Shown: positions 7,455-16,117 of the stretch, one piece after another
Layout: every line of letters starts with the position of its first letter
Position numbering within the stretch: the stretch's first letter is position 1
Origin: Cyanothece sp. BG0011
GTDB lineage: Bacteria > Cyanobacteriota > Cyanobacteriia > Cyanobacteriales > Microcystaceae
Direction of reading: 5' to 3'
DNA length: 37,659 nt
NCBI RefSeq assembly: GCF_003013815.1
Contig: NZ_PRLH01000100.1
Location: 1-37,659, forward strand
Notes under the pieces: model-generated
Told to the model about the DNA's origin: nothing
What the model saw: the letters and a program-made list of their open reading frames with translations, nothing else
Databases searched by the model: none
Position numbers and translations under genes: made by a program

Positions 7455-9731
7455 ATGAATAAAATTACTTATATAGCCATTCCCCTTTTAATCGGATTTT
7501 TCAATGCTTGTCAATTAGAAAATAATCAAGTTTTGCAAAAAGAAACTATTATTAAAGCTGAATTAATTAATAGTAGAAAAGCAGGAAGTTGGGAATTTAA
7601 ACCAGAAACAGATAACTACGATAAAAATTCCTTATTAGACTTACGTTATCTTAATGAAAAAGTAGCTGGAGAAACCGGTTTTATCCGCTTATCTCCTAAC
7701 GGAAAAGACTTGGTGAAAGGTAATGGAGAATCGATTCGATTTTGGGCTATTAATTCTTATGTTTGGAGAAAAAGCTATCAAGAATTAGAAGATAATGCTC
7801 GCTTTTTAGCCAAGCGAGGGGTTAATATGGTGCGTTGGCATGGTCAAATTGTTGAGCAAAATAATAATAATAAAACCCTGAAAAATATTGATCAAAAAGC
7901 TCGCGAACAACTATGGCAATATGTAGCAGCCATGAAAAAAGAAGGGATTTATTTAACCTTATCTCCCTATTATGCCCATGCCCTAAAAACTCAAGAAAAT
8001 TGGCAAATTCCCCGTGATAGTAAAAATTTCAGTGGCTTATTATTTTTCGATCCAGAGTTACAAAAAGCTTATAAAAATTGGTTAAAAGAGTTACTACTTC
8101 CTGTTAACCCCTACACAGGAATCCCCTTAAAAGATGAAGCGGCTATTGCTATTATTCAATTACAAAATGAAGATTCTTTATTATTCTGGACATTTAGTAA
8201 TTTGAAAGGACAGGATTTGGACTTATTACGGAATCAATATCGAGACTGGTTAATCAAGAAATATGGTTCCTTAGAACAAGTCATAAAAGTATGGGAAGGG
8301 GTTTCTATTAAAGGAGAAAATATTAAACAAGGTCAAATAAACTTTTATAATATATGGACTTTAACACAACAACAAAATCCTAACAGTGGAAAAGGAAAAA
8401 GAATAGCCGATCAAACCCAATTTTTAACAGAAGTAATGTATGATTTTAATCAAGAAATGAAACGGTTTTTAAGGGAAGAAATCGGGGCAAAACAGTTAAT
8501 TAATGCAGGAAATTGGAAAACAGCCGATCCAATTAAATTAAATGATGCAGAACGTTATTCTTATACAGCAACAGAAATCATAGGGGTTAACCGTTATTAT
8601 AATGGTGGAATTCATCAAGGCGAAAAATCAAATTGGGCAATTAGAAATGGAGATAAATTTACGAATCGTTCCATTTTATTTGATCCTTATTCCTTTCCCT
8701 TAAACCTTAAACAAGTTGCTAATCATCCGATTATTATTCCCGAAAGTTCTTGGGTTCCTCCCCTTGGTTATCAATCAGAAAGTCCTTTTTTAGTGAGTAT
8801 TTTTCAATCCTTAACGGGTATTGATGGGGTCTATTGGTTTGCGATGAACGAACCCCAATGGAGACAACCTTCTTCTGCTAATGGTTATCTTCCTTCTTTG
8901 GGTAAATGGGTGATTAATACCCCAGAATTATTAGGTAATTTTCCGGCGGCTGCGTTAATGTATCGTCAAGGTTATATTCAAAAAGGACAAACAGTAATTA
9001 AAGAACATCGACCTCTAACAGATTTATGGAATCGTCAAATACCTATCATTTCTGAAACTAAAAGTTTTGATCCTAATCGTGATCAAAACAATGAAAATAA
9101 TAATAACTCAAGCACAAATAGAATTAATCCGTTAGCTTTTTTAGTCGGCCCTGTAGAAGTCACTTATGGTAAGAATAATCAAGAAAATGAAATGATCAAC
9201 TTAAAACAATATATTAGTGAAAAAGACAAAACAATTCGGTCTATCACTGGGGAAATAACCTGGAACTATGAACAAGGAATTTGTCTTTTAAATACAGCAA
9301 AAGCCCAAGGCGTAACAGGATTTTTACAAAAAACAGGAGAGATAAAATTAGGAGATACAATGATTAAATCTAATAATGAATATGCCACTATTATCGTGGT
9401 TTCTATGGATAATAAACCCATCAAACGATCAGAAAAACTATTAGTACAAGTGGGAACTATTGCCCGTCCAACTGACTGGCAACAACAAGCCACGACTTGG
9501 AAAGATAAGCAAGGAAACTTACAAAAAGGATTTGAAATTATTAACTACGGTCAAGCCCCTTGGAGAATAGAAAATAATGATATTGATCTGACAATTAATA
9601 ATCCCAAACTAACAAAAGCGATGATATTAGACAGTAATGGTTTAGTTAAACAAACCATAAACTTAAAAAGCGATCGCTCCCAAATCTCCTTACAATTCCC
9701 CACCAATGCTAAATATGTTATTCTTGAATAA
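7455..9731 (+). CDS. Lipoprotein resembling clan GH-A glycoside hydrolases
   Basis: A 758-residue protein with a short N-terminal signal sequence ending in FFNAC (Cys19), a plausible lipobox, so it is probably anchored on the periplasmic face of a membrane. The centre reads like a (beta/alpha)8 barrel: FWAINSYVW, AKRGVNMVRWHGQ, then IIQLQNED with Asn238-Glu239 as the likely acid/base pair, IIGVNRYYNGG, and HPIIIPESSW with Glu430 as the likely nucleophile. These match the clan GH-A layout (beta-galactosidase/cellulase/agarase-like). The C-terminal ~250 residues look like beta-sandwich accessory domains. The substrate cannot be told. It begins 26 bases after dnaX on the same strand without a clear promoter or ribosome-binding site. 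The assignment is fold-level only. Confidence 0.7.
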   Translation: MNKITYIAIPLLIGFFNACQLENNQVLQKETIIKAELINSRKAGSWEFKPETDNYDKNSLLDLRYLNEKVAGETGFIRLSPNGKDLVKGNGESIRFWAINSYVWRKSYQELEDNARFLAKRGVNMVRWHGQIVEQNNNNKTLKNIDQKAREQLWQYVAAMKKEGIYLTLSPYYAHALKTQENWQIPRDSKNFSGLLFFDPELQKAYKNWLKELLLPVNPYTGIPLKDEAAIAIIQLQNEDSLLFWTFSNLKGQDLDLLRNQYRDWLIKKYGSLEQVIKVWEGVSIKGENIKQGQINFYNIWTLTQQQNPNSGKGKRIADQTQFLTEVMYDFNQEMKRFLREEIGAKQLINAGNWKTADPIKLNDAERYSYTATEIIGVNRYYNGGIHQGEKSNWAIRNGDKFTNRSILFDPYSFPLNLKQVANHPIIIPESSWVPPLGYQSESPFLVSIFQSLTGIDGVYWFAMNEPQWRQPSSANGYLPSLGKWVINTPELLGNFPAAALMYRQGYIQKGQTVIKEHRPLTDLWNRQIPIISETKSFDPNRDQNNENNNNSSTNRINPLAFLVGPVEVTYGKNNQENEMINLKQYISEKDKTIRSITGEITWNYEQGICLLNTAKAQGVTGFLQKTGEIKLGDTMIKSNNEYATIIVVSMDNKPIKRSEKLLVQVGTIARPTDWQQQATTWKDKQGNLQKGFEIINYGQAPWRIENNDIDLTINNPKLTKAMILDSNGLVKQTINLKSDRSQISLQFPTNAKYVILE

Positions 9732-9761
9732 AAGTAAGTTACCTGAGAATTTTTATTGCTT

Positions 9762-10406
9762 ATGTCTGCCTGTCAAACTGTTTGGATTGCACGGCATGGA
9801 AACCGTCTTGATTTTGTTAACCCAGACTGGTTTAATACCGCCGAAAGACGATATGATCCCCCGTTATCAGAAGACGGTTTTATTCAGGCCAAACAACTCG
9901 GACAACGGCTTCAAAATGAGAACATTGGCCATATTGTTGCTTCTCCTTTTTTACGTACCATACAAACCGCTTCAGAAGTAGCCAAACTCCTTGACATTCC
10001 CATTAAATTAGAAGCAGGAATTGGAGAATGGCATAATCCCCACTGGATGAGTGAACATCCCGAAATTCACCCTAGAGAATTATTAGAAAAAGACTACCCT
10101 TATATTGACTGGAATTATAATTCTTTTCAGTTTCCTAAATATCCAGAAATGGAAGTAACCATGATGAAAAGAATGAGGGAAGTGGCTCAAAAATTAGTTA
10201 ATCATTATTCTGAAGATATTTTATTCGTCGGTCATGGGGCATCGGTGATGGGATTAATTGAAGGATTAACCCAAGAAACCCCCATATTTCAACCCTCCTT
10301 ATGTTGTTTATCAAAATTAGTCAAAACCGGTAATCAATGGGAAATAGAAATAGGGGGAGATACCTCCCATTTAACCCTCACTGAAGACCAAGTTCGTCTT
10401 GTTTAA
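9762..10406 (+). CDS. Histidine phosphatase superfamily protein
   Basis: A 214-residue member of the phosphoglycerate-mutase-like (histidine phosphatase) superfamily. The catalytic RHG motif is near the N-terminus (VWIARHGNR), a phosphate-pocket arginine is in PFLRTIQTA, an acidic general acid is likely in EAGIGEWHN, and the second catalytic histidine is in LFVGHGASV. The presence of both histidines argues for an active phosphatase; the HNPHWMSEHPEIHP insert is unlike glycolytic mutases, so the substrate is unknown. I place the start at the ATG 9762 and not at the TTG two codons earlier. The gene follows the putative glycosidase by 30 bases and precedes a small secreted protein by 29, suggesting a run of co-transcribed plus-strand genes. 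Confidence 0.88.
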   Translation: MSACQTVWIARHGNRLDFVNPDWFNTAERRYDPPLSEDGFIQAKQLGQRLQNENIGHIVASPFLRTIQTASEVAKLLDIPIKLEAGIGEWHNPHWMSEHPEIHPRELLEKDYPYIDWNYNSFQFPKYPEMEVTMMKRMREVAQKLVNHYSEDILFVGHGASVMGLIEGLTQETPIFQPSLCCLSKLVKTGNQWEIEIGGDTSHLTLTEDQVRLV

Positions 10407-10435
10407 AAAATAAATAAATTTAACCACAGAAAGCA

Positions 10436-10903
10436 ATGAAAACCATGTATCAAAAACTCTTATCAATTCTGCTTTTTTTGGGCTTAACAATCCCTCATCT
10501 TCCTGCTATGGCACAGAATAATCCCCTAGCCTCTTATCGTTGGCAAAATCGACTTTTATTAGTCTTTGTTCCCCAAGTTGAAGATGAACGGTTAACCACT
10601 ATTCAAAACACTTTAAATCAAGTTGAATGTGAATTTAAAGAGCGAGATTTATTATTAGGCGTTTTCACCAGTAATGCGGTCAGTCGTATTGGTAATGACT
10701 CCATTTCTTCCTATCAAGAAGCCCAACTGAGGGCAAAATATGGCATTAAATCGAATCAATTTGCAGTTATTTTAATCGGTAAAGATGGTCAACCCAAAAA
10801 TCAATTATCTCAGGTTCCAGAAATTGAGAGAATCTTTGGACAAATTGATCAAATGCCTATGCGTCAACGGGAAATGGCCAACCGTCAGACTAGCTGTAAT
10901 TAA
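10436..10903 (+). CDS. Secreted DUF4174 protein
   Basis: A 155-residue protein with a classical signal peptide: basic start, hydrophobic core LLSILLFLGLTIP and cleavage likely after AMA at residues 24-26. The mature part has LASYRWQNRLLLVFVPQ, a thioredoxin-like first strand, LLLGVF, and the YGIKSNQFAVILIGKDGQPK segment that characterises DUF4174. The fold is thioredoxin-like, but the usual CxxC is absent; the only cysteines are in VECEF and near the C-terminus (TSCN). It probably acts in the periplasm; the function is unknown. A second in-frame ATG at codon 4 is an alternative start. It lies 29 bases after the histidine phosphatase gene. Confidence 0.8.
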   Translation: MKTMYQKLLSILLFLGLTIPHLPAMAQNNPLASYRWQNRLLLVFVPQVEDERLTTIQNTLNQVECEFKERDLLLGVFTSNAVSRIGNDSISSYQEAQLRAKYGIKSNQFAVILIGKDGQPKNQLSQVPEIERIFGQIDQMPMRQREMANRQTSCN

Positions 10904-10948
10904 CGGAAGTTTCAATTATTAATACTAGGCAATCTTTCTTAATTCCTG

Positions 10949-10954
10949 TATAAT
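10949..10954 (+). promoter_or_regulatory. Candidate -10 box for the ABC permease gene
   Basis: A consensus TATAAT sits 33 bases upstream of the permease ATG in the 83-base gap after the DUF4174 gene. No convincing -35 hexamer is present at the expected distance (TAGGCA region). Confidence 0.35.
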
Positions 10955-10986
10955 CTCATTGCCATTAACCTTAAGCTTTCATATTC

Positions 10987-12135
10987 ATGGATAACGCCTT
11001 ATTAGTTCAACTCATTGGCATTAGCGGTTACATCATCTATATCACCACCTCAGCAGGGGTATACGGCATTTTTGCCCTAGGGTTAAACTTACAATGGGGG
11101 TTTACAGGCCTAATTAACTTCGGCGTGGTTGGTTTTATGACCTTGGGGGCTTATACTAGCGTTTTATTAACCTTATCAGGGGTTCCTTTTGTCTTAGCTG
11201 TGTTAGCCGGGGCAGTTTTAGCAGCTATTTTAGGGCTATTAATTGGACTGTCTACCCTACGTCTTCGAGAAGATTATCTAGCCATTGTTACCATTGGCGT
11301 TTCAGAATTAGTCCGTTTAGTCGCTTTAAATGAAGAATGGTTAACCAATGGGGCTTTAGGGTTACGACAATATCCCTTACCCTTGAATATTGAAGCTAAT
11401 TTACCCATCAAACTCTTATTAATTGCTATTTTAACCGTATTGGCAATTTATGCAGAATGGACTCTTTATAAAAATTTAGCTTACGAATGGAAACAAAATA
11501 AAGAAATACAAGGAAAAAGTTATCAACCTCGTAAACCTCTCAGTTTAATTATTTGGGGAATTATCGCCACTGCTTTAATTTTATTGGTTTATATAACAGG
11601 TGTCACCTCCCTCTATTTTTATACCTATAAAGCAGGTTTAATGGTTTTAGTTTTATTAGTTTTAGCCCTCACCTATGGATGTTTAGAATTTTTAGTCCAT
11701 TCACCCTGGGGACGTATTCTTAAAGCCATTCGAGAAGATGAAGAAATTCCTAGGGCTTTAGGGAAAAATGTCCTTTTATATAAGTTACAATCTTTTATGT
11801 TAGGAGGGGCGATCGCAGGAATTGCAGGGGCTTTCTTTGCTTGGCAATTAACCACGATTTATCCTGATAAATTTGAGCCGTTAATTACATTTAATACTTG
11901 GATTATCGTTATTTTGGGGGGTTCAGGAAGTAATGCAGGAACCATTTTAGGGGCCATTATTTTCTGGGCTTATGATTCGTTGACTCGTTTTATTTTACCC
12001 CAATTAGGTATTTTAAGTCCCAGTCAAGCAGGTTATTTTAGGATTATGATTATCGGGTTAATTTTAATGATTTTAATGGTTTGGCGACCCCAAGGTATTT
12101 TAGGTAAAAAAGAAGAGTTAACGTTAGGTCGTTAA
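10987..12135 (+). CDS. livM: LivM-type branched-chain/neutral amino acid ABC transporter permease
   Basis: A 382-residue integral membrane protein with about nine hydrophobic segments. The family signatures are the N-terminal YGIFALGLNLQWGFTGLINFG, the LRLREDYLAIVTIG segment and the cytoplasmic coupling loop AIREDEEIPRALGKN leading into GGAIAGIAGAFFA, then GGSGSNAGTILGA and the terminal VWRPQGILG. LivM-type permeases pair with a LivH permease, two ATPases and a periplasmic binding protein to import branched-chain or neutral amino acids (the cyanobacterial Nat N-I system) or urea. None of those partners is adjacent here, as is common in cyanobacteria, where the subunit genes are dispersed. The charged insert at ~155-180 is typical of the cyanobacterial form. 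It ends 17 bases from a convergent gene. Confidence 0.9.
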   Translation: MDNALLVQLIGISGYIIYITTSAGVYGIFALGLNLQWGFTGLINFGVVGFMTLGAYTSVLLTLSGVPFVLAVLAGAVLAAILGLLIGLSTLRLREDYLAIVTIGVSELVRLVALNEEWLTNGALGLRQYPLPLNIEANLPIKLLLIAILTVLAIYAEWTLYKNLAYEWKQNKEIQGKSYQPRKPLSLIIWGIIATALILLVYITGVTSLYFYTYKAGLMVLVLLVLALTYGCLEFLVHSPWGRILKAIREDEEIPRALGKNVLLYKLQSFMLGGAIAGIAGAFFAWQLTTIYPDKFEPLITFNTWIIVILGGSGSNAGTILGAIIFWAYDSLTRFILPQLGILSPSQAGYFRIMIIGLILMILMVWRPQGILGKKEELTLGR

Positions 12136-12152
12136 AATCTCTGATTATTACC

Positions 12153-13859
12153 TTACAAATTATCTAAAAAATCCTCTAAACAAGTATTAGTTTGTATTAA
12201 AATATTTTTTAACGTGAGAGGATTTAGTTCTTGTCGAGGATGAGGAATGGGAACAGTAATTGTATTCGTTTCTATTTTTTTTAAAATAAAATGGTCGCCA
12301 TTATGTCTATCTTTTTCAAATCCTAATTTCTGAAAGGCTTTAATTGCTTTGCGACTCGATATATTAGTTAAATAAGATGTAGGGATGGAAGGATAATTAT
12401 TATTATTGTTAGTATCGGTTTCATTACTAACATTATCCTTGCCTTCCTTATAGGTTTCTAAAGCAAATTCTAAACATTTATTTTTTTCAATTTCTGAGTT
12501 TAATTGTTCTTTCAGTGATTTATTTTGCAGAAGTATTTTTTCTTTTTCTTGTTCTATAGTTTGTGCTTCTTCAAACGCATATTCTGATTCTAACTTGATT
12601 AAATTAATTTGTCTTTCAAACTCTTGCTGAATCATTTCTTCTCTTTCTTGAATGGATGTTTCATTGGATAATTGAACTGTCTGTAAATCATTAATTTTTT
12701 CTTCAGATTCTTGTTTTTGCTTCATCAATAGTTCAATTTTTTCTCTAAGAGATTTAATCTGTTGTTTACTCTTTCTCTCTAAGTTCTCATATTCTGATAA
12801 TTCTAGTAATAAGTTATTTTTTTCTTCTTTGATTGTTTCTAATTCTTGGGATTTTTCCTGCCAAACCTCTAAAATTAAAATTTCTTGTTCATATTCTTTG
12901 ATAATCTTTTGAAGGTTTTTAATTTTTTGAGTTTGCTTATTTTCCAATTCTTCTAATTTCTGCTGTTCTTTCTCTCTCTCCTTAATTAAACGTGAATTCT
13001 GAGCAATTTTTTCTTTTAAGTTATTCTGGAGAATATCTATTTCTTTCTTCAATTTAGTTTGTTTATTTTTCAATATTTCTTGATTTTGATCAGCAATTTT
13101 TCTTTTTTCTATTTCTTGTTGAACTAAGTCTTTTTCTAGTTTGAGTCTTTGGGATAATTGTTGTTTTTCTCTATGGGTTAAAATTCGGTAAATTAGGAAA
13201 AACTCTGTAAAAATCCAAATAAATAATCCACCAATAATAAACAATAAAATAGTTAGATTATAAACAGGAAAACGATTATTGTTTTCCAAAGGATTATTCA
13301 GCCATTGTAATAATTCCTGTTGAAAGTTTCCCGAAACTATATTAATATAATAAACGCGACCCAGTAATAAGTCTTCCTCGATTAAACTCTCTAAATTTTC
13401 AAGGTTTCTAGTCTTATTAAAATAATAATCTTGAGCCTTGGGCGCAGAAGGATTTAACAACAAGTTATAAGGATAATTGCTAAGATTTTGTTGAGTAATT
13501 TTTACAATCCCCTCTTTTTCTTTCTCAATACTTTTCTGTGAATAATTAATCACTTTTTTCCCTTCTGGGTCAGTCATAACCAGTTGCCATGAACCATAAT
13601 CATTACTTAAAATATTATTAATTTGATCCCTTTGATTATTGGTTATAGCATAAGATAAAGCTAGGGGTAATGAGGGGAAAAAATTATTATACGCTATAGT
13701 TGGTGATTGAGAAAAACGATGTTGTTCGTAAGTATAATAATGCTTACTAATGGCTAATATCCCAAATCCCAATAATAAAAACTCGATAATAATTAATCGG
13801 CCAATAATAACCGCAACTTGTCGACAGGATAATTGCTTTCTTAAGATACGAAAGATCAT
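12153..13859 (-). CDS. Two-TM coiled-coil protein with C-terminal HicA-like domain
   Basis: A 568-residue protein with an unusual domain order: cytoplasmic start, TM1 (~14-36), an extracytoplasmic segment of ~160 residues, TM2 (~200-224), then ~250 residues of almost uninterrupted charged coiled coil rich in E, K and Q, and finally residues ~501-568 matching the HicA/YcfA mRNA-interferase fold. In that tail one sees SSRKAIKAFQKLGFE, then GDHFILKK with His523 at the position of the HicA catalytic histidine, ITVPIPHPRQELNPLTLKNIL and LEDFLDNL. HicA normally is a free ~60-80-residue toxin paired with HicB; no HicB is visible nearby. The TM-sensor-TM topology recalls histidine kinases and chemoreceptors, but no kinase or methyl-accepting motifs exist. 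RNA binding or cleavage is an inference. Divergent from ftrV. Confidence 0.8.
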   Translation of the reverse strand: MIFRILRKQLSCRQVAVIIGRLIIIEFLLLGFGILAISKHYYTYEQHRFSQSPTIAYNNFFPSLPLALSYAITNNQRDQINNILSNDYGSWQLVMTDPEGKKVINYSQKSIEKEKEGIVKITQQNLSNYPYNLLLNPSAPKAQDYYFNKTRNLENLESLIEEDLLLGRVYYINIVSGNFQQELLQWLNNPLENNNRFPVYNLTILLFIIGGLFIWIFTEFFLIYRILTHREKQQLSQRLKLEKDLVQQEIEKRKIADQNQEILKNKQTKLKKEIDILQNNLKEKIAQNSRLIKEREKEQQKLEELENKQTQKIKNLQKIIKEYEQEILILEVWQEKSQELETIKEEKNNLLLELSEYENLERKSKQQIKSLREKIELLMKQKQESEEKINDLQTVQLSNETSIQEREEMIQQEFERQINLIKLESEYAFEEAQTIEQEKEKILLQNKSLKEQLNSEIEKNKCLEFALETYKEGKDNVSNETDTNNNNNYPSIPTSYLTNISSRKAIKAFQKLGFEKDRHNGDHFILKKIETNTITVPIPHPRQELNPLTLKNILIQTNTCLEDFLDNL

Positions 13860-14088
13860 GCTCTTAAGATTTAACGATAAACTATAATCATAGTCATAAA
13901 ATCAATAACAATTCAAGGTCTCTTTATATTAATTAACTTATGAATGAATCGTGTTGAAATGACCTAATAAAACTGATTTAACGATGACAAAGATTTCTGC
14001 TCCTGTAATCCAGTGACACTCTATGTAAAAATGGTAAAGTTGTAAACTATTCCCATCATAGCCTTAATAGGAGGATCATAGAGACTGA
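13860..14088. other. AT-rich divergent intergenic region
   Basis: 229 bases between the HicA-like fusion gene (minus) and ftrV (plus). It must hold both promoters, but I find no hexamer pair I would defend. Apart from the ftrV ribosome-binding site, no repeat or RNA gene is evident. Confidence 0.5.
14069..14075 (+). promoter_or_regulatory. Strong Shine-Dalgarno of ftrV
   Basis: AGGAGGA lies 13 bases before the ATG at 14089 and 19 before the second ATG at 14095. The spacing is long for the first and worse for the second, so it favours the first ATG. Confidence 0.6.
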
Positions 14089-14325
14089 ATGAATATGAAA
14101 ATTGGCGATCGCGTTCGTGTTATAGAATCTGTTATTGTTTATCATCATCCTCAGCATAAAAAACAACCATTTGATCTCAAAGGAATGGAAGGAGAGATAA
14201 TCGATATCGTCACCAACTGGCGAGGACGGCCCGTTAGTGCTAACCTACCCATATTAGTCAAATTTGAGAAACGATTTCGGGCCCATTTTCGTGACAACGA
14301 AGTAGAAGTCATTGAAACCGCTTAG
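14089..14325 (+). CDS. ftrV: Ferredoxin-thioredoxin reductase, variable chain
   Basis: A 78-residue SH3-like protein that forms the heart-shaped FTR heterodimer with the catalytic FtrC, passing electrons from photosynthetic ferredoxin to thioredoxin. The family signature is clear throughout: KIGDRVRVIESVIVYHHP, FDLKGMEGEI, NWRGRPVSANLPILV and the C-terminal RAHFRDNEVEVIE. The length is normal for cyanobacteria. This subunit has no catalytic cysteines, and none is present. The AGGAGGA site upstream supports the annotated start. FtrC is not in the window. Only oxygenic phototrophs carry this subunit in this form, so the gene is a strong taxonomic marker. Confidence 0.95.
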   Translation: MNMKIGDRVRVIESVIVYHHPQHKKQPFDLKGMEGEIIDIVTNWRGRPVSANLPILVKFEKRFRAHFRDNEVEVIETA

Positions 14326-14428
14326 AAAGATAGGGGTTAAGGCGTTGAGACTTTTGTTTTATCTCCCCTTAATCCACATCTTGCTAAACTCAACCAGTAC
14401 AGCTTAAAGTAGGAGAACTCAGCAACCC

Positions 14429-15718
14429 ATGAATTCCTTTTCCAAAAGACGTTCTGCGGTCATTCGTTTTGCCATCCCTATCCTTGTCTGTATCTGCTTA
14501 GTTTTAATGACTATCGTCCCTGGGTTAAATGCAGCTCCTACAAGAGTTACCATCTTAATGCAAGCATTAGAAGCGGCCCAATGGGAACCCTTCGTACAAG
14601 AATTTAACGAACAACATCCCGACATTGAATTAGAAATTATTGAAGGACCCAACGCAACTAACCAAGTAGAAGATTTATATACCTCCTCATTTTTATTAGG
14701 CAATTCCCCTTATGATCTCGTCTTTATGGATATTGTCTGGGTTCCTAAATTTGCAGCCGCAGGATGGTTAAGAGGTTTATCAGACCTAGTCGATAAAGAC
14801 AACATCGACTTAGACGCATTTTTAGACGGCGATATTGATGGGGGAAGATATAACGGAGAATTATATCGGATGCCTGTGCGTTCTGATGGAGGAATGCTTT
14901 ATTATCGCACTGACTTATTAAACCAGGGTGGATACGAACCCCCTAACACCTTCAGCGAATTATTAACCATTTCCCAAACCTTACAAACAGAAGACCTAGC
15001 AGAATGGGGTTATCTCTGGCAGGGAAAACAGTATGAAGGGTTATCAGCCATGTTTGTCGAAATTTTAGCCGGATATGGGGCATTTTGGGTTGATCCAGAT
15101 ACCCTAGAGGTGGGTTTAGATAGTCCAGAAGCCATAGAAGCCGCAGACTTTTTACGAACGACCCTCGAACAACAAGTGTCACCTCCCGGTATTACGACTT
15201 ACGCCGAAGAAGAAGCCCGTCGCTTATTTCAAAATGGTGATGCTGTTTTCATGCGTAACTGGCCTTATGCGTTTGGACTCTTATCGGCCGATGATTCTCC
15301 TGTTCAAGGGAAATTTGCCATTAAACCCATGGTTCACACCCCTAACCACTCTAGTGGTGCCTGTTTAGGGGGTTGGGGACTTGGCATTACCACCAGTAGT
15401 CAACACCCAGAAGCCGCCTGGGAAGTGGCTAAATTTTTTAGTAGTGAAGATATACAACGCCGATTTATCTTAGCCACAGGCTATGTTCCCAGTCGTCGCG
15501 CTTTATTTAATGATCCTCAAATTTTAGCCAAATATCCCCATTATTCTGAATTGTTGGAAGTCGTGGAAAATGCAGCATTACGACCCCCCATTGCTCAGTA
15601 TGCTCAAGCCTCTGATATCTTACAACGTTATCTCAGTGCAGCCATCACCAATCAAATGACTCCAGAACAAGCGATGAAAAATGCAGCCAATGAAACGAGA
15701 CGATTATTAGGTAGATAA
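14429..15718 (+). CDS. Extracellular solute-binding protein of a sugar ABC transporter
   Basis: A 429-residue family 1 (MalE-like) periplasmic binding protein. A signal peptide with a twin-basic start and long hydrophobic core (VIRFAIPILVCICLVLMTIVPG) ends near LNA-AP at residues 35-36. The mature chain carries AQWEPFVQEFNEQHPDIELE, SPYDLVFMDIVWVPKFAAAG, a GELYRMPVRSDGGMLYYRTD hinge segment and GWGLGI with WEVAKFF, all typical of carbohydrate receptors. Likely ligands in cyanobacteria are trehalose/sucrose/glucosylglycerol-type solutes or other oligosaccharides; the sequence does not decide. No permease or ATPase lies adjacent. An AGGAGA ribosome-binding site at 14411-14416 supports the start. 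A 103-base gap separates it from ftrV. Confidence 0.88.
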   Translation: MNSFSKRRSAVIRFAIPILVCICLVLMTIVPGLNAAPTRVTILMQALEAAQWEPFVQEFNEQHPDIELEIIEGPNATNQVEDLYTSSFLLGNSPYDLVFMDIVWVPKFAAAGWLRGLSDLVDKDNIDLDAFLDGDIDGGRYNGELYRMPVRSDGGMLYYRTDLLNQGGYEPPNTFSELLTISQTLQTEDLAEWGYLWQGKQYEGLSAMFVEILAGYGAFWVDPDTLEVGLDSPEAIEAADFLRTTLEQQVSPPGITTYAEEEARRLFQNGDAVFMRNWPYAFGLLSADDSPVQGKFAIKPMVHTPNHSSGACLGGWGLGITTSSQHPEAAWEVAKFFSSEDIQRRFILATGYVPSRRALFNDPQILAKYPHYSELLEVVENAALRPPIAQYAQASDILQRYLSAAITNQMTPEQAMKNAANETRRLLGR

Positions 15719-16117
15719 GTAGGTAGGCCGATGCACTTCCCATAACCATCTTTAACTTTTTGAGCGTTTTACCAATTATCAAGAATTGGTTGATTTTCTA
15801 TAAAAATTTTATTAAAAAATTGATGAGATAGTTTGTTGTCTCGGAAAAATTACGTAGCCATCTCAGTATTTTTAGGGATAATATTGAACTCAAAATATTA
15901 GTTTAATGAGTAAAAATAATGATTTTTTTATAATCAGAAGACAATCTTTTTTTGTTGTTATAAACTGGTAATCAAAAGGTATTTCAATTAGTTAGAAATT
16001 GATGGAAATACACCACAAATTACTTAATGGGTTTGTTTGGAAAATCGTTGATTCCAAGCCAAATTTTTATATTCTAGCTAAAAGAAAGATTTTTTAGCGA
16101 TAGAGAAGGTTCTAAAA
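15719..16117. other. 399-base AT-rich spacer
   Basis: No open reading frame of note and no conserved RNA was recognised. It holds the small inverted repeat at 15771-15790 near its left end and long T/A runs. The PEP-CTERM gene's promoter must lie in its right part; several TATAAT-like strings occur, and none is paired with a clear -35. Confidence 0.5.
15771..15790 (+). terminator. Weak stem-loop after the solute-binding protein gene
   Basis: ACCAATT and AATTGGT form a perfect 7-bp stem with a six-base loop, 52 bases past the stop codon. The stem is AT-rich and is followed only by TGATTTTC, so it is a weak terminator at best. Confidence 0.35.

Noticed and set aside
9706-9981. Overlapping frame inside the histidine phosphatase gene
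   Set aside because: Shadow of the phosphatase reading frame with no family features.
14326-14428. Terminator between ftrV and the binding protein gene
   Set aside because: AGGGG and CCCCT blocks can pair, but the stem is short, the loop long and no T-run follows.
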